Below, one piece after another: positions 8,433-16,964 of a stretch of DNA of 64,000 nt. How positions within the stretch are numbered: position 1 is the first letter of the stretch; every line of letters begins with the position of its first letter. Under the pieces are notes generated by a model. It saw only the letters and a list, made by a program, of their open reading frames with translations, was not told where the DNA came from and searched no databases. This stretch comes from Sphingobium naphthae. GTDB taxonomy: Bacteria > Pseudomonadota > Alphaproteobacteria > Sphingomonadales > Sphingomonadaceae. The position numbers and the translations under genes are program-made. Where the stretch lies: contig NZ_JAJGNO010000004.1 of assembly GCF_020782235.1 (NCBI RefSeq), positions 248,001 through 312,000 on the forward strand, in the 5' to 3' direction.

Positions 8433-9629
8433 TCAGGCCGCCTTGGCTTCCGCGAAGCTCCGCGCGCCGGCGGAGATTTTCTCGATGGCTTCGGCGATAT
8501 GGCTTTCCTCGATCACGAGGGGCGGCAGGATGCGCAGGACATTCTGCCCCGCCGACACGGCGAGCAGACCATGATGATCGCGCAGATGCGCCACGAAGCT
8601 GCGGGCGTCATAGGCGTCCTTCATCTTGACGCCCAGCATCAGGCCCAGCCCTCGCACATCCTCGAACATGTCGTCATGATTGGGGATGAGCTGTTCCAGC
8701 GCGGCGCGCAGGCGCGCGCCCATGGCGTTGACATGGTCCAGGAACCCGTCGGCCAGCACTTCCTCGATCACGGTCAGGCCGACCGCCATGGCGAGCGGAT
8801 TGCCGCCATAGGTGGTGCCATGGGTGGCGAAGGTCATGCCCTTGGCCGCTTCTTCCGTGGCGAGGCAGGCGCCCAGCGGGAAGCCAGCGCCGATCCCCTT
8901 GGCGACCGACATGATGTCGGGCTTCACGCCATATTGTTCATGCGCGAAGAAGGTGCCGGTGCGGGCATAGCCGCACTGCACCTCGTCCAGCACCAGCAGC
9001 AGACCCTGTTCGTCACACGCGCGGCGCAGACCGGTCATGAATGCCTGCGTCGCGGGCGTGACACCCCCCTCACCCTGTACCGGTTCCAGCAGGAAACCGG
9101 CCGTATCTTCGTCCACCGCAGCCAGCGCGGCGTCGAGGTCGTTGAACGGCACGACCTGGAACCCGGGCAGCAGCGGTTCGAAGCCGTCGCGCATCTTGGG
9201 CTGGCTGGTGGCCGAAATGGCGCCCAGCGTCCGGCCATGAAAGGCGTTGTCGAAGCTGATCAGCTTGTGCCGGTGCGCCTGGCCCTGGGCATAATGATAG
9301 CGGCGCGCGGTCTTGATCGCGCATTCGACCGCTTCGGCGCCCGAATTGGTGAAGAACACAGTGTCGGCAAATGTGTTGTCGACCAGCTTCTGCGCGAACT
9401 GCTCGCCCAGCGGCATGCCGTACAGGTTCGACACATGCATCAGCGTCGCGGCCTGGTCGGCGATGGTTTTGACCAGTTTGGGATGGCCATGGCCCAGCAG
9501 GTTGACGGCGATGCCGCTGGCGAAGTCGAGATAGCGCTCGCCGCGCTCACCGATCAGATAGCAGCCCTCGCCTCGCACCGGACGCACATCGCACCGGGGG
9601 TAAACGGGCATGAGCGGCGTAATCGACAT
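8433..9629 (-). CDS. argD: Acetylornithine aminotransferase
   Basis: ArgD is a class-III PLP aminotransferase that converts N-acetylglutamate semialdehyde to N-acetylornithine. The 398-residue protein shows the class-III order: SGAEAVECAIK near residue 105, the LDEVQCGYARTG motif with the PLP-contacting Asp, and the PLP lysine in SVAKGIGAGFP around residue 245. It is of normal length and is probably the first gene of an argD-argF-hslO transcription unit, with a terminator for the upstream fliS gene just before it. Confidence 0.96.
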   Translation of the reverse strand: MSITPLMPVYPRCDVRPVRGEGCYLIGERGERYLDFASGIAVNLLGHGHPKLVKTIADQAATLMHVSNLYGMPLGEQFAQKLVDNTFADTVFFTNSGAEAVECAIKTARRYHYAQGQAHRHKLISFDNAFHGRTLGAISATSQPKMRDGFEPLLPGFQVVPFNDLDAALAAVDEDTAGFLLEPVQGEGGVTPATQAFMTGLRRACDEQGLLLVLDEVQCGYARTGTFFAHEQYGVKPDIMSVAKGIGAGFPLGACLATEEAAKGMTFATHGTTYGGNPLAMAVGLTVIEEVLADGFLDHVNAMGARLRAALEQLIPNHDDMFEDVRGLGLMLGVKMKDAYDARSFVAHLRDHHGLLAVSAGQNVLRILPPLVIEESHIAEAIEKISAGARSFAEAKAA

Positions 9630-9689
9630 GGGCCTTCCCTTTCTGGACTGATGTTCGCATCGTCAGGTGCGCGGATATGCGCGAAACGC

Positions 9690-9714
9690 AAAAAGGCGGC
9701 CCCGCCGGGCCGCC
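9690..9714 (-). terminator. Rho-independent terminator after fliS
   Basis: On the minus strand an 8-bp perfect stem GGCGGCCC/GGGCCGCC with a GGCG loop is followed at once by TTTTT. It lies about 80 bp beyond the fliS stop and ends the fliDS transcript before argD, whose start is 60 bp further on. Confidence 0.8.
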
Positions 9715-9793
9715 CTCATGCGAGCATCGCCTATACAGGCGCCAGGAAGGGGGTGCAACCCCGCCGCCCCAGGCCAGCCGCGCGACGCTGGAC

Positions 9794-10189
9794 TTAGCCG
9801 ATCTGGCTCCAGGCGTCGGCGATCTCCGCCACGATGGCGCGGGCCTGGTCGACGGGGTCGGCCGAACGCTCCTTGGCGCCGACGAGCAGCAGGCGGCGCG
9901 CTTCGCGGTAGATTTGCGCCAGACCGGTGGCGACGTCGCCGCCCTTGTCGAAGTCGAGGCTGGATTCGAGCGCGAAGAGGATCGACATGGCGCGCGCCTG
10001 CTTGTCCGACACTTTCATGCGGTCGCCCTGGCGTTCGGCGAGCGCCGCGGCGTCCAGCGCCAGCAGCAGTTCGTCGAACAGGATCTTGACCAGTCCATGG
10101 GGGGTGGCGCCTTCGGTGCGGCTGCCCGAATGAACCGCCGCATAACGCCGCGCCGCCGAACCGCCTGCATAACCCTGATTGTAGAACAT
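9794..10189 (-). CDS. fliS: Flagellar secretion chaperone FliS
   Basis: FliS binds the C-terminal helix of flagellin in the cytoplasm and keeps it export-competent. The 131-residue helical protein has the family pattern: N-terminal tyrosines (FYNQGYAG), then HGLVKILFDELLLAL, and a final helix region with RRLLLVGAKER. The length fits the family (about 130). It begins 19 bp after fliD and probably shares the sigma-28 promoter in front of fliD; its client FliC is also sigma-28-driven. Confidence 0.9.
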   Translation of the reverse strand: MFYNQGYAGGSAARRYAAVHSGSRTEGATPHGLVKILFDELLLALDAAALAERQGDRMKVSDKQARAMSILFALESSLDFDKGGDVATGLAQIYREARRLLLVGAKERSADPVDQARAIVAEIADAWSQIG

Positions 10190-10208
10190 CGTCGTCTTCC
10201 GTCCCGAA

Positions 10209-11624
10209 TTAGCTGTCGCTGTTGTTCCAGACCTCGATCTGCTGCTCGAGGTAGCTTTGCGTCGCCTTGAGCGCGCTGAGGCGCGTCTCCATCGCCGCGT
10301 AGATGGTGGTCAGATGCTCCTCGTAATCGGCCATCTGTTCGTCGAGCTTTTCAAGCTGCTCGGTGAAATCCTCGGACAGCGCGTCATAGCGCTCCTGCGC
10401 CAGCTTGAGCGGGCCGTCATCCTTCTCGATATTGTCGCGCACGCTGTCCATCAGGCTGGCGAGCCCGGGATTGGCGGTGGTCGACACCTTGGGATTGACC
10501 ATGTTGGCCACGCCCTCGGGATCGGCTTCCATCGCCTTGGCGAGGATGTCGGTGTCGAGGCTGAGCGTGCCGTCGCGATTGGTGGTGACGCCGATGTCCG
10601 CCAGCGTCTTGTAGGTGCCGGTGCTGCTCAGTTCCGTAGAGGTGATGGCGGCGAGCTGGCGCTTCATGTCGCGCACGCCCGACACGCCGTTCAGCACGCC
10701 CGCGGTCGAGGAGTCGGTGCCCGTCGCGGTCGCGGTGTTGAGCGCGTTCATCAGCGTGTTGTAAGCGTCGACAAATTCCTGCAGCAGGTCGGACAGGCCG
10801 GCCGTGGGCTGCGTCATCGACAGGGTCACGGTGGCGCCGGCCGATGCCTTGTTGAGGTCGATGCGCAGATATTCGATCGCATCGTCGATGGTGTTGCTGG
10901 CATATTCATAGGCGACGCCGTCGAGCGTGATCTTGGCGTTCTGGGGCGCCGAGGAACTGGTCATGGTCGCGCTGTCCGCGCCGTTCCAGCCAAGACCCGC
11001 CAGCACGCTGCCGCTGTCGTCGGCGGTGGTGCTGATGCTGAAGTCATTGGCCGCGCCGGTTTCGCCCTTGAACACCAGCCGGGTGCCGTTGGCGTCGGTG
11101 ACGACGCGGGCCGTGACGCCGGCGCCCGCCGCGTTGATTGCGGAAGCGAGCCCGGCATAGCTGTTATTGGTCGAATCGATCGTGATGGTGGTCGCTTCGC
11201 CCGCCGCATTGGTGATGGTGAAGCTGCCGGTGCCGACCGCGCTGCTGCCGGTCGCGCCGCTGGTCGTGCTGGACGAAAGAACGCGCGCAGTCGCCAGCTG
11301 GTCGACGGTCAGCTGCGCGGGGAGGCCCGCCGGGCTGCCGCCGCTCAGCAGCGTGACCGATGCGATGCTGGTGTCGTTGGAGGAGGCGACGCCGGTATAG
11401 TCCGCACCCGAAAGAACTTCGGTCAGCGCATCGGCGAAAGTGTCGAGCGAGCTGATCGCGGAGGCCAGGGCCGAAATGCGCGAGGTGTTGAGCGACTGGC
11501 GGCTCGTGATCGCCGACTCCTTCGGATCGCGCGTCGCGCTGACCAGGCTGGAGACGAGCGAGGACGTATCGATCCCCGATCCCGCGCCGAGCGCCGTCAA
11601 GATGCTGCTGCCTACCGAAGTCAT
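10209..11624 (-). CDS. fliD: Flagellar cap protein FliD (HAP2)
   Basis: FliD forms the filament cap and folds incoming flagellin subunits. The 471-residue protein has the FliD N-terminus (LGAGSGIDTSSLVSSLV), a central region of Ser/Thr/Ala-rich beta segments, and a C-terminal coiled coil from about residue 395 (KLAQERYDAL, LEKLDEQMADYEEHLTTIY, YLEQQIEVW). I chose ATG 11624 because an AAAGGA site sits correctly before it; an in-frame start five codons upstream has none. A sigma-28-like promoter lies directly upstream and fliS follows. Confidence 0.93.
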   Translation of the reverse strand: MTSVGSSILTALGAGSGIDTSSLVSSLVSATRDPKESAITSRQSLNTSRISALASAISSLDTFADALTEVLSGADYTGVASSNDTSIASVTLLSGGSPAGLPAQLTVDQLATARVLSSSTTSGATGSSAVGTGSFTITNAAGEATTITIDSTNNSYAGLASAINAAGAGVTARVVTDANGTRLVFKGETGAANDFSISTTADDSGSVLAGLGWNGADSATMTSSSAPQNAKITLDGVAYEYASNTIDDAIEYLRIDLNKASAGATVTLSMTQPTAGLSDLLQEFVDAYNTLMNALNTATATGTDSSTAGVLNGVSGVRDMKRQLAAITSTELSSTGTYKTLADIGVTTNRDGTLSLDTDILAKAMEADPEGVANMVNPKVSTTANPGLASLMDSVRDNIEKDDGPLKLAQERYDALSEDFTEQLEKLDEQMADYEEHLTTIYAAMETRLSALKATQSYLEQQIEVWNNSDS

Positions 11625-11645
11625 TGGCCGTCCTTTCAAGAGGGT

Positions 11646-11672
11646 AGAACGGCGGTAGCGGGAAGACCTTTA
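11646..11672 (-). promoter_or_regulatory. Sigma-28 (FliA) promoter of fliD
   Basis: Read on the minus strand: TAAAGGTC, 11 bases, GCCGTTCT. This matches the FliA consensus (TAAA-N15-GCCGATAA) in -35 element, spacing and the CCG of the -10. The -10 ends 22 bp before the fliD ATG, giving a short leader that contains the AAAGGA ribosome-binding site. Confidence 0.75.
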
Positions 11673-11728
11673 GGAAAGATTTTCGCGAGCGGCGGCGGCA
11701 GACAGCGGACTGGCGGCGAACCGGCGGA

Positions 11729-12187
11729 TCAGCCGGCGGAGGTCGCGATCTGTTCGACCGTCGCACGCTTGAGATGCGCCTGGCCGACATGGGCATGGGC
11801 GGCGCGCTCGACGATCTGGCGGGCAACGTCGGCGGCATGTTCGACCGCTTCCTTGCTGGCGGGCGGCAGCGGCACGAGCACCATGGGCTTGGGGATCATC
11901 GCCTGCACCGCATCCTGCGCCTGCAAGACATCGGTCGCGCCGGCGTCCAGATCGGCGAGTATTTCGGCGATGCGGGCATGCACCTCGACATATTCGGCCA
12001 GGCTCGCCAATTCCTCCTGATTGCTGCGCGTCAGGTCGGGCTGCGGCGTGCCGCTGCGCTTTTCCTGCGCGAGCGCATCCTTGGTCCGGCTGGCCGCGAC
12101 CGAGGAAACCGAGGACACAGGCGAAGAGGCGCGCAGGACCGTCCGGTCGACCGGCGCCAATTCAGTTCGCGATACATAATCGTCCAT
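11729..12187 (-). CDS. Unknown protein encoded within the flagellar run
   Basis: A protein of 152 residues with a Ser/Val/Ala-rich N-terminal third that looks disordered and a C-terminal half predicted to be helical (LASLAEYVEVHARIAEILAD, then EAVEHAADVARQIVERAAHA). There is no signal peptide or membrane segment. A GAGGGTGG ribosome-binding site precedes the ATG. It lies between flhB and fliD on the same strand, 125 bp after flhB and 104 bp before fliD, so a flagellar role (export chaperone or regulator) is plausible, but I do not recognise it; it does not look like FlaG. Confidence 0.6.
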   Translation of the reverse strand: MDDYVSRTELAPVDRTVLRASSPVSSVSSVAASRTKDALAQEKRSGTPQPDLTRSNQEELASLAEYVEVHARIAEILADLDAGATDVLQAQDAVQAMIPKPMVLVPLPPASKEAVEHAADVARQIVERAAHAHVGQAHLKRATVEQIATSAG

Positions 12188-12312
12188 GACGCACCACCCT
12201 CAGGCGTCCCCGTGAACAGAGAACGGATCGGCGTCCTGCCACTTTAGCGCGAGGGCGAAAAAAATTTTACGCGGGCGTTTTTCCGACAGCGAAACCGACA
12301 GATGCGGCGATG

Positions 12313-13449
12313 TCAGAGCTTGCGACCCTCGGCGTCGAAGCGCAAGTCGTCGGGAACGGTGATGAAGGGGCGATCCATCTCGCTCGCCATGCGGTTTTCG
12401 ACGCGGAAGACGAAGGCGAGCACGGTCGCGACCGCCATGTAGAGGCCTTCGTTGACGATATGGCCGGCGCGCGAGGTGAAGTAGATGGCGCGCGCCAGTT
12501 CGGGATATTGCAGCACGGTCACGCCGTGCGTGTCGGCCAGTTCGCGGATCGACGCGGCAATGGCGTCGCACCCCTTGGCGACCACCACGGGCGCCGCGTC
12601 CTGGCCCGGGCGATAGCGCAGCGCGACCGCGAAATGGGTGGGGTTGGTGATGATGACGCTGGCTTCGGCCACCGCCTTGCGCGTGGAGCCACTCAGCACT
12701 TCGAACTGGCGGCGGCGGATATGACCCTTGAGCTCGGGCGAGCCTTCGCTTTCCTTATGCTCGTCCTTCACTTCCTGCTTGGTCATGCCCAGCCGCTTGG
12801 CCCGCTGCATGATCTGCGCCGGCACATCGATCCCCGCGATCAGGAACAGCCCGCCCGCCATGACGAGGCAGGTGAAGATGAAGATGCTGCCGACGTCGGC
12901 GATGGCGGGCGCGATCCCCGCCTTGCCCAGGCCTGTGATTTCGGTCAGCCGGTCCCAGATCAGCCAGACGCCGATGCTACCGAGCAGGCCGACCTTGGCG
13001 ATCGACTTCAACAGCTCGATCAGGCCCTGCATGCCGAAGATGCGCTTGAGGCCCGACAGGGGGTTGAGCTTTTCCGGCTTGGGCGCGAAGGCGCCGGGGC
13101 GGAAACCGAGCGACCCGAGCAGCGCGGGCGCGGCGATGGCGGCAAGGAAAGTGGCGAGCATAACGCCCGCGACCGGCAGCGCGATGCTGGCGAGCAGGTC
13201 GAGCCCGCGCTTGGCCGGCGAGAAGTCGACGATGTCCTCGCGCCGGATGCGCAGCGCCTCCACCAGCATGTCGCGCAGCGCGTCGATCAGCGAAGGGCCG
13301 ATAACCGCCAGGCAACCGATCCCGGCCATCACGACCAGCGCCGTGCCCAGTTCGCGCGACTGGAGGATGTCGCCTTTCTTGGCGGCGTCCTGCAATTTCT
13401 TGGCTGTCGGTTTCTCGGTCTTTTCGCCGCCCTCGCTGCCGCCCGCCAT
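12313..13449 (-). CDS. flhB: Flagellar type III export switch protein FlhB
   Basis: FlhB is an inner-membrane export-gate component whose autocleavage switches secretion from rod/hook to filament substrates. The 378-residue protein has an N-terminal EKTEKPTAKKLQDAAKKGDI block, four membrane segments between about residues 30 and 210, and the autocleavage motif NPTH in SVIITNPTHFAVALRY. The cytoplasmic C-domain ends normally. It starts one base after the fliR stop, so translation is likely coupled. The substrate-specificity partner FliK is encoded in the same run. Confidence 0.96.
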   Translation of the reverse strand: MAGGSEGGEKTEKPTAKKLQDAAKKGDILQSRELGTALVVMAGIGCLAVIGPSLIDALRDMLVEALRIRREDIVDFSPAKRGLDLLASIALPVAGVMLATFLAAIAAPALLGSLGFRPGAFAPKPEKLNPLSGLKRIFGMQGLIELLKSIAKVGLLGSIGVWLIWDRLTEITGLGKAGIAPAIADVGSIFIFTCLVMAGGLFLIAGIDVPAQIMQRAKRLGMTKQEVKDEHKESEGSPELKGHIRRRQFEVLSGSTRKAVAEASVIITNPTHFAVALRYRPGQDAAPVVVAKGCDAIAASIRELADTHGVTVLQYPELARAIYFTSRAGHIVNEGLYMAVATVLAFVFRVENRMASEMDRPFITVPDDLRFDAEGRKL

Positions 13450-13450
13450 G

Positions 13451-14233
13451 TCAGCGGCCCTCCGCGATGTGGCCGGCTTCGGTGAGGCCCGCCTTGAGCG
13501 CAGCGGTCATGCCTTCGGCCATGATCGGCGCGGCGATGGCGAGCAGGATCAGGCCCGCCATCATCGCCATCGGCATGCCGACCGCGAACAGGTTGAGCGA
13601 GGGCGCCGCGCGCGACAACATGCCCATGACGATCTGCACCAGCACCAGCGCGAAGCCGACAGGCAGCGCCACGGTGACGCCCATGCCCAGCAGCGACCCG
13701 CCAAATTCGATCAGCCGCCAGATGGTGTCATTGTCCAATATGCCGCTGCTGGGCGGGATCGCGACATAGCTTTGCACGACGAAGCTGGCGAGCAGCAGAT
13801 GGCCGTCCATGCCCAGCAGCAGGAAGGTGGCGAGGATCGAGAGGAACTGGCCCAGCACCTGCGTCCCCTGCCCCGATGACGGATCGACCATGGCGGCGAA
13901 GTTGAGGCCCATGGCGTTGCCGATCGTTTCGCCCGCGACGAAGGCGGCGGCATAGCCGATCTGGACCGCGAACCCCATGGCGAGCCCGGCCAGCACTTCG
14001 CCCGCGACCATCAGCACGCCCTGGATGCTGGCGACGCCGTCCTGCGGCAGCTGGATGGTGACGCTGTTGAGCGCGGCGAGGCCCAGCGCGAGCGCCAGGA
14101 TCAGGCGCAGCTGCAGCGGCACGGCGGGCGCGCCGAAGACGGGCGCGGCGATGAAGGCGGCGCCCGGCCGGATCATGGCGATCAGCCAGACCCACAGCTG
14201 GGTTTCCACGCCCGCAAAGCCCGGCGCGATCAT
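13451..14233 (-). CDS. fliR: Flagellar export gate protein FliR
   Basis: FliR is a core membrane component of the flagellar type III export gate together with FliP and FliQ. The 260-residue protein has about six hydrophobic segments and the family features of an N-terminal VWLIAMIRPGAAFIAAPVFG segment and a central GETIGNAMGLNFA loop. It has the normal length. It follows fliQ by 10 bp and precedes flhB by one base, the usual fliPQR-flhB order. Confidence 0.95.
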   Translation of the reverse strand: MIAPGFAGVETQLWVWLIAMIRPGAAFIAAPVFGAPAVPLQLRLILALALGLAALNSVTIQLPQDGVASIQGVLMVAGEVLAGLAMGFAVQIGYAAAFVAGETIGNAMGLNFAAMVDPSSGQGTQVLGQFLSILATFLLLGMDGHLLLASFVVQSYVAIPPSSGILDNDTIWRLIEFGGSLLGMGVTVALPVGFALVLVQIVMGMLSRAAPSLNLFAVGMPMAMMAGLILLAIAAPIMAEGMTAALKAGLTEAGHIAEGR

Positions 14234-14243
14234 GGCGCGCGCC

Positions 14244-14516
14244 TCATTGCAGCAGGTCCGGAATGCGTTCGAAGATTTCGCGGGTGAAGTCGGCGACCAG
14301 CACCATGATCGACCCGCCGAACAGCGCCAGCATCGCGCCGACGATGATCAGTTTGGGAATGAAGCTGAGCGTCTGTTCGTTGATCGAGGTGGCGGCCTGC
14401 ACCATGCCGATGACCAGGCCCGAAATCAGCGCCGGGATCAGGATGGGCGCAGCGGCGAGCGCCGTGATCCACAGCGCCTGCTGCGCGAGCCCCAGGAAAA
14501 AATCGGCATTTTCCAT
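14244..14516 (-). CDS. fliQ: Flagellar export gate protein FliQ
   Basis: FliQ is a 90-residue two-helix membrane protein of the export gate. The two hydrophobic helices are visible at about residues 17-41 (ALAAAPILIPALISGLVIG) and 53-76 (LIIVGAMLALFGGSIMVLV). The linker contains SINEQTLSFIPK, which is strongly conserved in the family. Spacing to fliP (17 bp) and fliR (10 bp) supports one operon. Confidence 0.95.
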   Translation of the reverse strand: MENADFFLGLAQQALWITALAAAPILIPALISGLVIGMVQAATSINEQTLSFIPKLIIVGAMLALFGGSIMVLVADFTREIFERIPDLLQ

Positions 14517-14533
14517 GGTTCAGCGCCGCCCGC

Positions 14534-15355
14534 TCATGTCGCGAAGGATCCCGCGAGCGATCCCATCGTCAGCGCCCAGCCGTCGACCAGCACGAACAGC
14601 AGCAGCTTGAAGGGCATGGAGATGATGGTGGGCGACAGCATCATCATGCCGAGCGCCATCAGCGTCGACGCGACGACCAGGTCGATGATGAGGAAGGGCA
14701 GGAAGATCATGAACCCGATCTGGAAGGCGGTCTTGAGTTCGCTGGTGACGAAGGCCGGCAGCAGGATCGAGAAGGGGATGTCGGCGGGCGTGCGGAAGGC
14801 GGGCGCTTGCGCCAGGTTGGCGAAGAGCTTGAGGTCGCTTTCGCGCGTCTGCTTGGTCATGAAGCCGTGCAGCACCTTGCCCGACCGGCCGACCGCTTCC
14901 TCGATGCTGATCTGGCCGCGGCCATAGGGGTCGAAAGCCTGCGCGTTGATCGTGTCGATCGCCGGGCGCATCACGAACAGCGACAGGAAGAGCGCGAGGC
15001 CCACCAGCACCTGGTTGGGCGGCGTCTGCTGCAGGCCCAGCGCCTGGCGCAGCAGCGACAGGACGATGATGATGCGAGTGAAGCTGGTCATCATGAGCAC
15101 GAGCGACGGCAGCACCGTCAGCAGGCTCATCAGGATGAGGATCTGGAGGCTGAGCGAGAGCGAGCGGCCATCGCCCGACACCTGGCCCAGCGCGCGGGTC
15201 AGCGCGCCGCCATTATCGACAGGCGGCGGCGCGGCGGCGGGCGCCGCCTGCGCGAAGGCGGGGACGGCGAAGAGGAGCAGCGCCAGCATCATGCAGATCG
15301 CCATGGCCGCGCCGGCGCGCATGATAGTATCGGACCGGTCAGCGCAGGCGGGCAT
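14534..15355 (-). CDS. fliP: Flagellar export gate protein FliP
   Basis: FliP forms the pentameric core of the export gate in the MS ring. The 273-residue protein has a cleavable signal peptide (hydrophobic core near residues 17-34, then AFAQ), typical of FliP, followed by [19 protein letters not shown] and a [18 protein letters not shown] block. A periplasmic loop separates two further membrane segments. I prefer ATG 15355, which overlaps fliO by 17 bp, because a GGAAGG site stands five bases before it; an in-frame ATG at 15322 lacks one. Confidence 0.94.
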   Translation of the reverse strand: MPACADRSDTIMRAGAAMAICMMLALLLFAVPAFAQAAPAAAPPPVDNGGALTRALGQVSGDGRSLSLSLQILILMSLLTVLPSLVLMMTSFTRIIIVLSLLRQALGLQQTPPNQVLVGLALFLSLFVMRPAIDTINAQAFDPYGRGQISIEEAVGRSGKVLHGFMTKQTRESDLKLFANLAQAPAFRTPADIPFSILLPAFVTSELKTAFQIGFMIFLPFLIIDLVVASTLMALGMMMLSPTIISMPFKLLLFVLVDGWALTMGSLAGSFAT

Positions 15356-15602
15356 GATCGCCTTCCGCGATCTTTTCGATGCGGCCGCGCGTGACCGCGA
15401 CCAGGATCTTCTTGCCCTCGAACTCCACCACGGCGAGCTTGCCGAAGGCGCCCATCGGCAGCGCTTCGAGCAGCCGGAGCGACCGGTCGCCCTGCCCGGC
15501 GATCATGCCGGGCTGATATTTGCGCCACAACCACAGCGCGCCGAACGCCATGCCGCCCACCAGCGGCAGCAGGATCAGCAATTTGACGAAATACCAGACC
15601 AT
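15339..15602 (-). CDS. fliO: Flagellar export gate assembly protein FliO
   Basis: FliO helps assemble the FliP ring. The 87-residue protein has one N-terminal membrane helix ([21 protein letters not shown]) followed by a small basic cytoplasmic domain with the pattern [22 protein letters not shown], as in FliO/FliZ-family proteins. It is short but within the alphaproteobacterial range. The position between fliN and fliP supports the call. It starts 87 bp after fliN and overlaps fliP by 17 bp. Confidence 0.85.
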   Translation of the reverse strand: MVWYFVKLLILLPLVGGMAFGALWLWRKYQPGMIAGQGDRSLRLLEALPMGAFGKLAVVEFEGKKILVAVTRGRIEKIAEGDHARLR

Positions 15603-15689
15603 GATGAGCCGCCCGCGACTATGGTTAACCCCGCCCGTGCGATCCGCAGTTTCGGGCGCGAAGGCAAGTGCAAATTCCGCCGCGTGCGA

Positions 15690-16025
15690 TCAGCCGCGCC
15701 GTTCGATCCCGGCAAGCCGCGTCTCGGTGGCGGCGATGTCGACGATGCGAATGCCATAGCGGCCGTTCACCGTCACCACCTCGCCCTTGGCGATCAGCGC
15801 GCCATTGACCATGATGTCGAGCAGATCGTCGGCCTGGCGATCCAGTTCGACGATGCTGCCTTCGGCCAGGTCCATGACTTCGGCCAGGCGCAGGGAGGTG
15901 GAGCCCACCTCCACCGACATGCGCACCGGAATGTCGGCCAGCAGCTTGAACTGCCGGTTGTTGTTCATCCGGCTGACCGGATCGTCGCCGCGCTCGATCC
16001 GGGGCGCTTCGCTCATGTCGCTCAT
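15690..16025 (-). CDS. fliN: Flagellar motor switch protein FliN
   Basis: FliN forms the lower C-ring with FliM. The 111-residue protein is one SpoA (surface presentation of antigens) domain: LLADIPVRMSVEVGSTSLRL, then LAEGSIVELDRQADDLLDI and ALIAKGEVVTVNGRYGIRI. The N-terminal extension before the domain is short. Its ATG overlaps the fliM stop as ATGA, so the two are translationally coupled. The next gene, fliO, starts 87 bp on. Confidence 0.94.
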   Translation of the reverse strand: MSDMSEAPRIERGDDPVSRMNNNRQFKLLADIPVRMSVEVGSTSLRLAEVMDLAEGSIVELDRQADDLLDIMVNGALIAKGEVVTVNGRYGIRIVDIAATETRLAGIERRG

Positions 16026-16909
16026 TGTTCAGGTTCCTGTGCAAGCTTTTCGATCTGGAAGGCGGCGCGGCCGTCCTGTTCGCCGATCGTGCCATGGGCG
16101 ACGATGCGGTTTCCGACGATCAGCGGCAGCGCGCGGCCGATCGTCACGGGGATCACGTCGCCAACCTTGAGTTCCATCAGGTCGGCGAGCGAGAGATTGG
16201 GGCGGGCCAGCACGGTGCGGGCCGGCAAGCGGATGTCGCGCATGCGGCGGGCGATCCGCGCCTGCCAGACGGGATCGGACTGGTCCTCGTCGGCCGAGAC
16301 CTTGGCGCCGGTCAGCGCCTCGACCGCGCGCAGGGCGGACAGCGGGAAAAGGAGGTCGATCGGCCATCCCTGCTCGCGCGTCAGGCTGACGACGAAGCGC
16401 TGCAGCACCATCTGGTCGGCGGGCTGCGCCGCGGCGGCATAACCGACCCCGGTTTCGCGCAGCATCAGCGCCGCGTCGAGCGGCAGCACGTCGGCCCAGC
16501 ATTCGACCATGCGCGCCATCAGCGTTTCGGTCATGCGCGCGATCAGCCGGTCTTCGGTCGGCGTGAATTCACCGCGCACGGGCAGCGGGCGGTTGCCGAT
16601 GCCGCCATAAAAGCAATCGACGAGGGTGGACACCATGCCGGCGTCGAGCCGCAGCAGCATCTGCCCCTTGAGCGGCAGCAGGCGGTAGACGGAAATGCTG
16701 GTGAAGGCGGGGACTTCGGCGCTCCATGCGGCAAAATCCAGCACGCGGGCGTCCTGCGCCTCCACATTGGGGCGCACGCCCGCGATCGGCTCAATCAAGG
16801 CGCGAATGCGCCGGCCGAGCTTATCGCCCAGCCGGTCGAGCCCGGACAGCATCACGGGCGCCTGCAATTCCCCGCGCCCGAAGGCGTAGGATTGAACGTC
16901 GGTCGTCAT
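16022..16909 (-). CDS. fliM: Flagellar motor switch protein FliM lacking the CheY-binding peptide
   Basis: FliM builds the C-ring and normally binds CheY-P through an N-terminal LSQxEIDALL peptide. This 295-residue protein has the CheC-like middle domain (GEFTPTEDRLIARMTETLMARM) and C-terminal SpoA domain (LMELKVGDVIPVTIG). It begins MTTDVQSYAFGRGELQ, so the EIDALL motif is absent. In-frame stops lie just upstream, so it is not a wrong start. The ribosome-binding site AGGGGA lies inside a 7-bp hairpin. The stop overlaps fliN. Confidence 0.92.
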   Translation of the reverse strand: MTTDVQSYAFGRGELQAPVMLSGLDRLGDKLGRRIRALIEPIAGVRPNVEAQDARVLDFAAWSAEVPAFTSISVYRLLPLKGQMLLRLDAGMVSTLVDCFYGGIGNRPLPVRGEFTPTEDRLIARMTETLMARMVECWADVLPLDAALMLRETGVGYAAAAQPADQMVLQRFVVSLTREQGWPIDLLFPLSALRAVEALTGAKVSADEDQSDPVWQARIARRMRDIRLPARTVLARPNLSLADLMELKVGDVIPVTIGRALPLIVGNRIVAHGTIGEQDGRAAFQIEKLAQEPEQ

Positions 16910-16914
16910 CTTGG

Positions 16915-16940
16915 TCCCCTGCCCGCATCAGGTCAGGGGA
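16915..16940 (-). promoter_or_regulatory. Hairpin enclosing the fliM ribosome-binding site
   Basis: On the minus strand TCCCCTG and CAGGGGA form a perfect 7-bp stem around a 12-base loop. The right arm is the AGGGGA ribosome-binding site of fliM, five to six bases before its ATG. Folding would hide this site, so fliM translation may be controlled or be weaker than that of its neighbours. Function is inferred. Confidence 0.5.
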
Positions 16941-16964
16941 CATCCCGACCCTGTTCAGGCAGCC

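Noticed and set aside
10257-12020. A 587-codon plus-strand open frame over fliD
   Set aside because: Antisense to fliD, which has a promoter, ribosome-binding site and clear homology; the antisense product is composition noise.
12230-12260. A TAAAGTGG...GCCGATCC pair upstream of the unknown gene at 11729-12187, resembling a sigma-28 promoter
   Set aside because: The spacing is only about 6 bases instead of 11, so it cannot be a functional FliA promoter.
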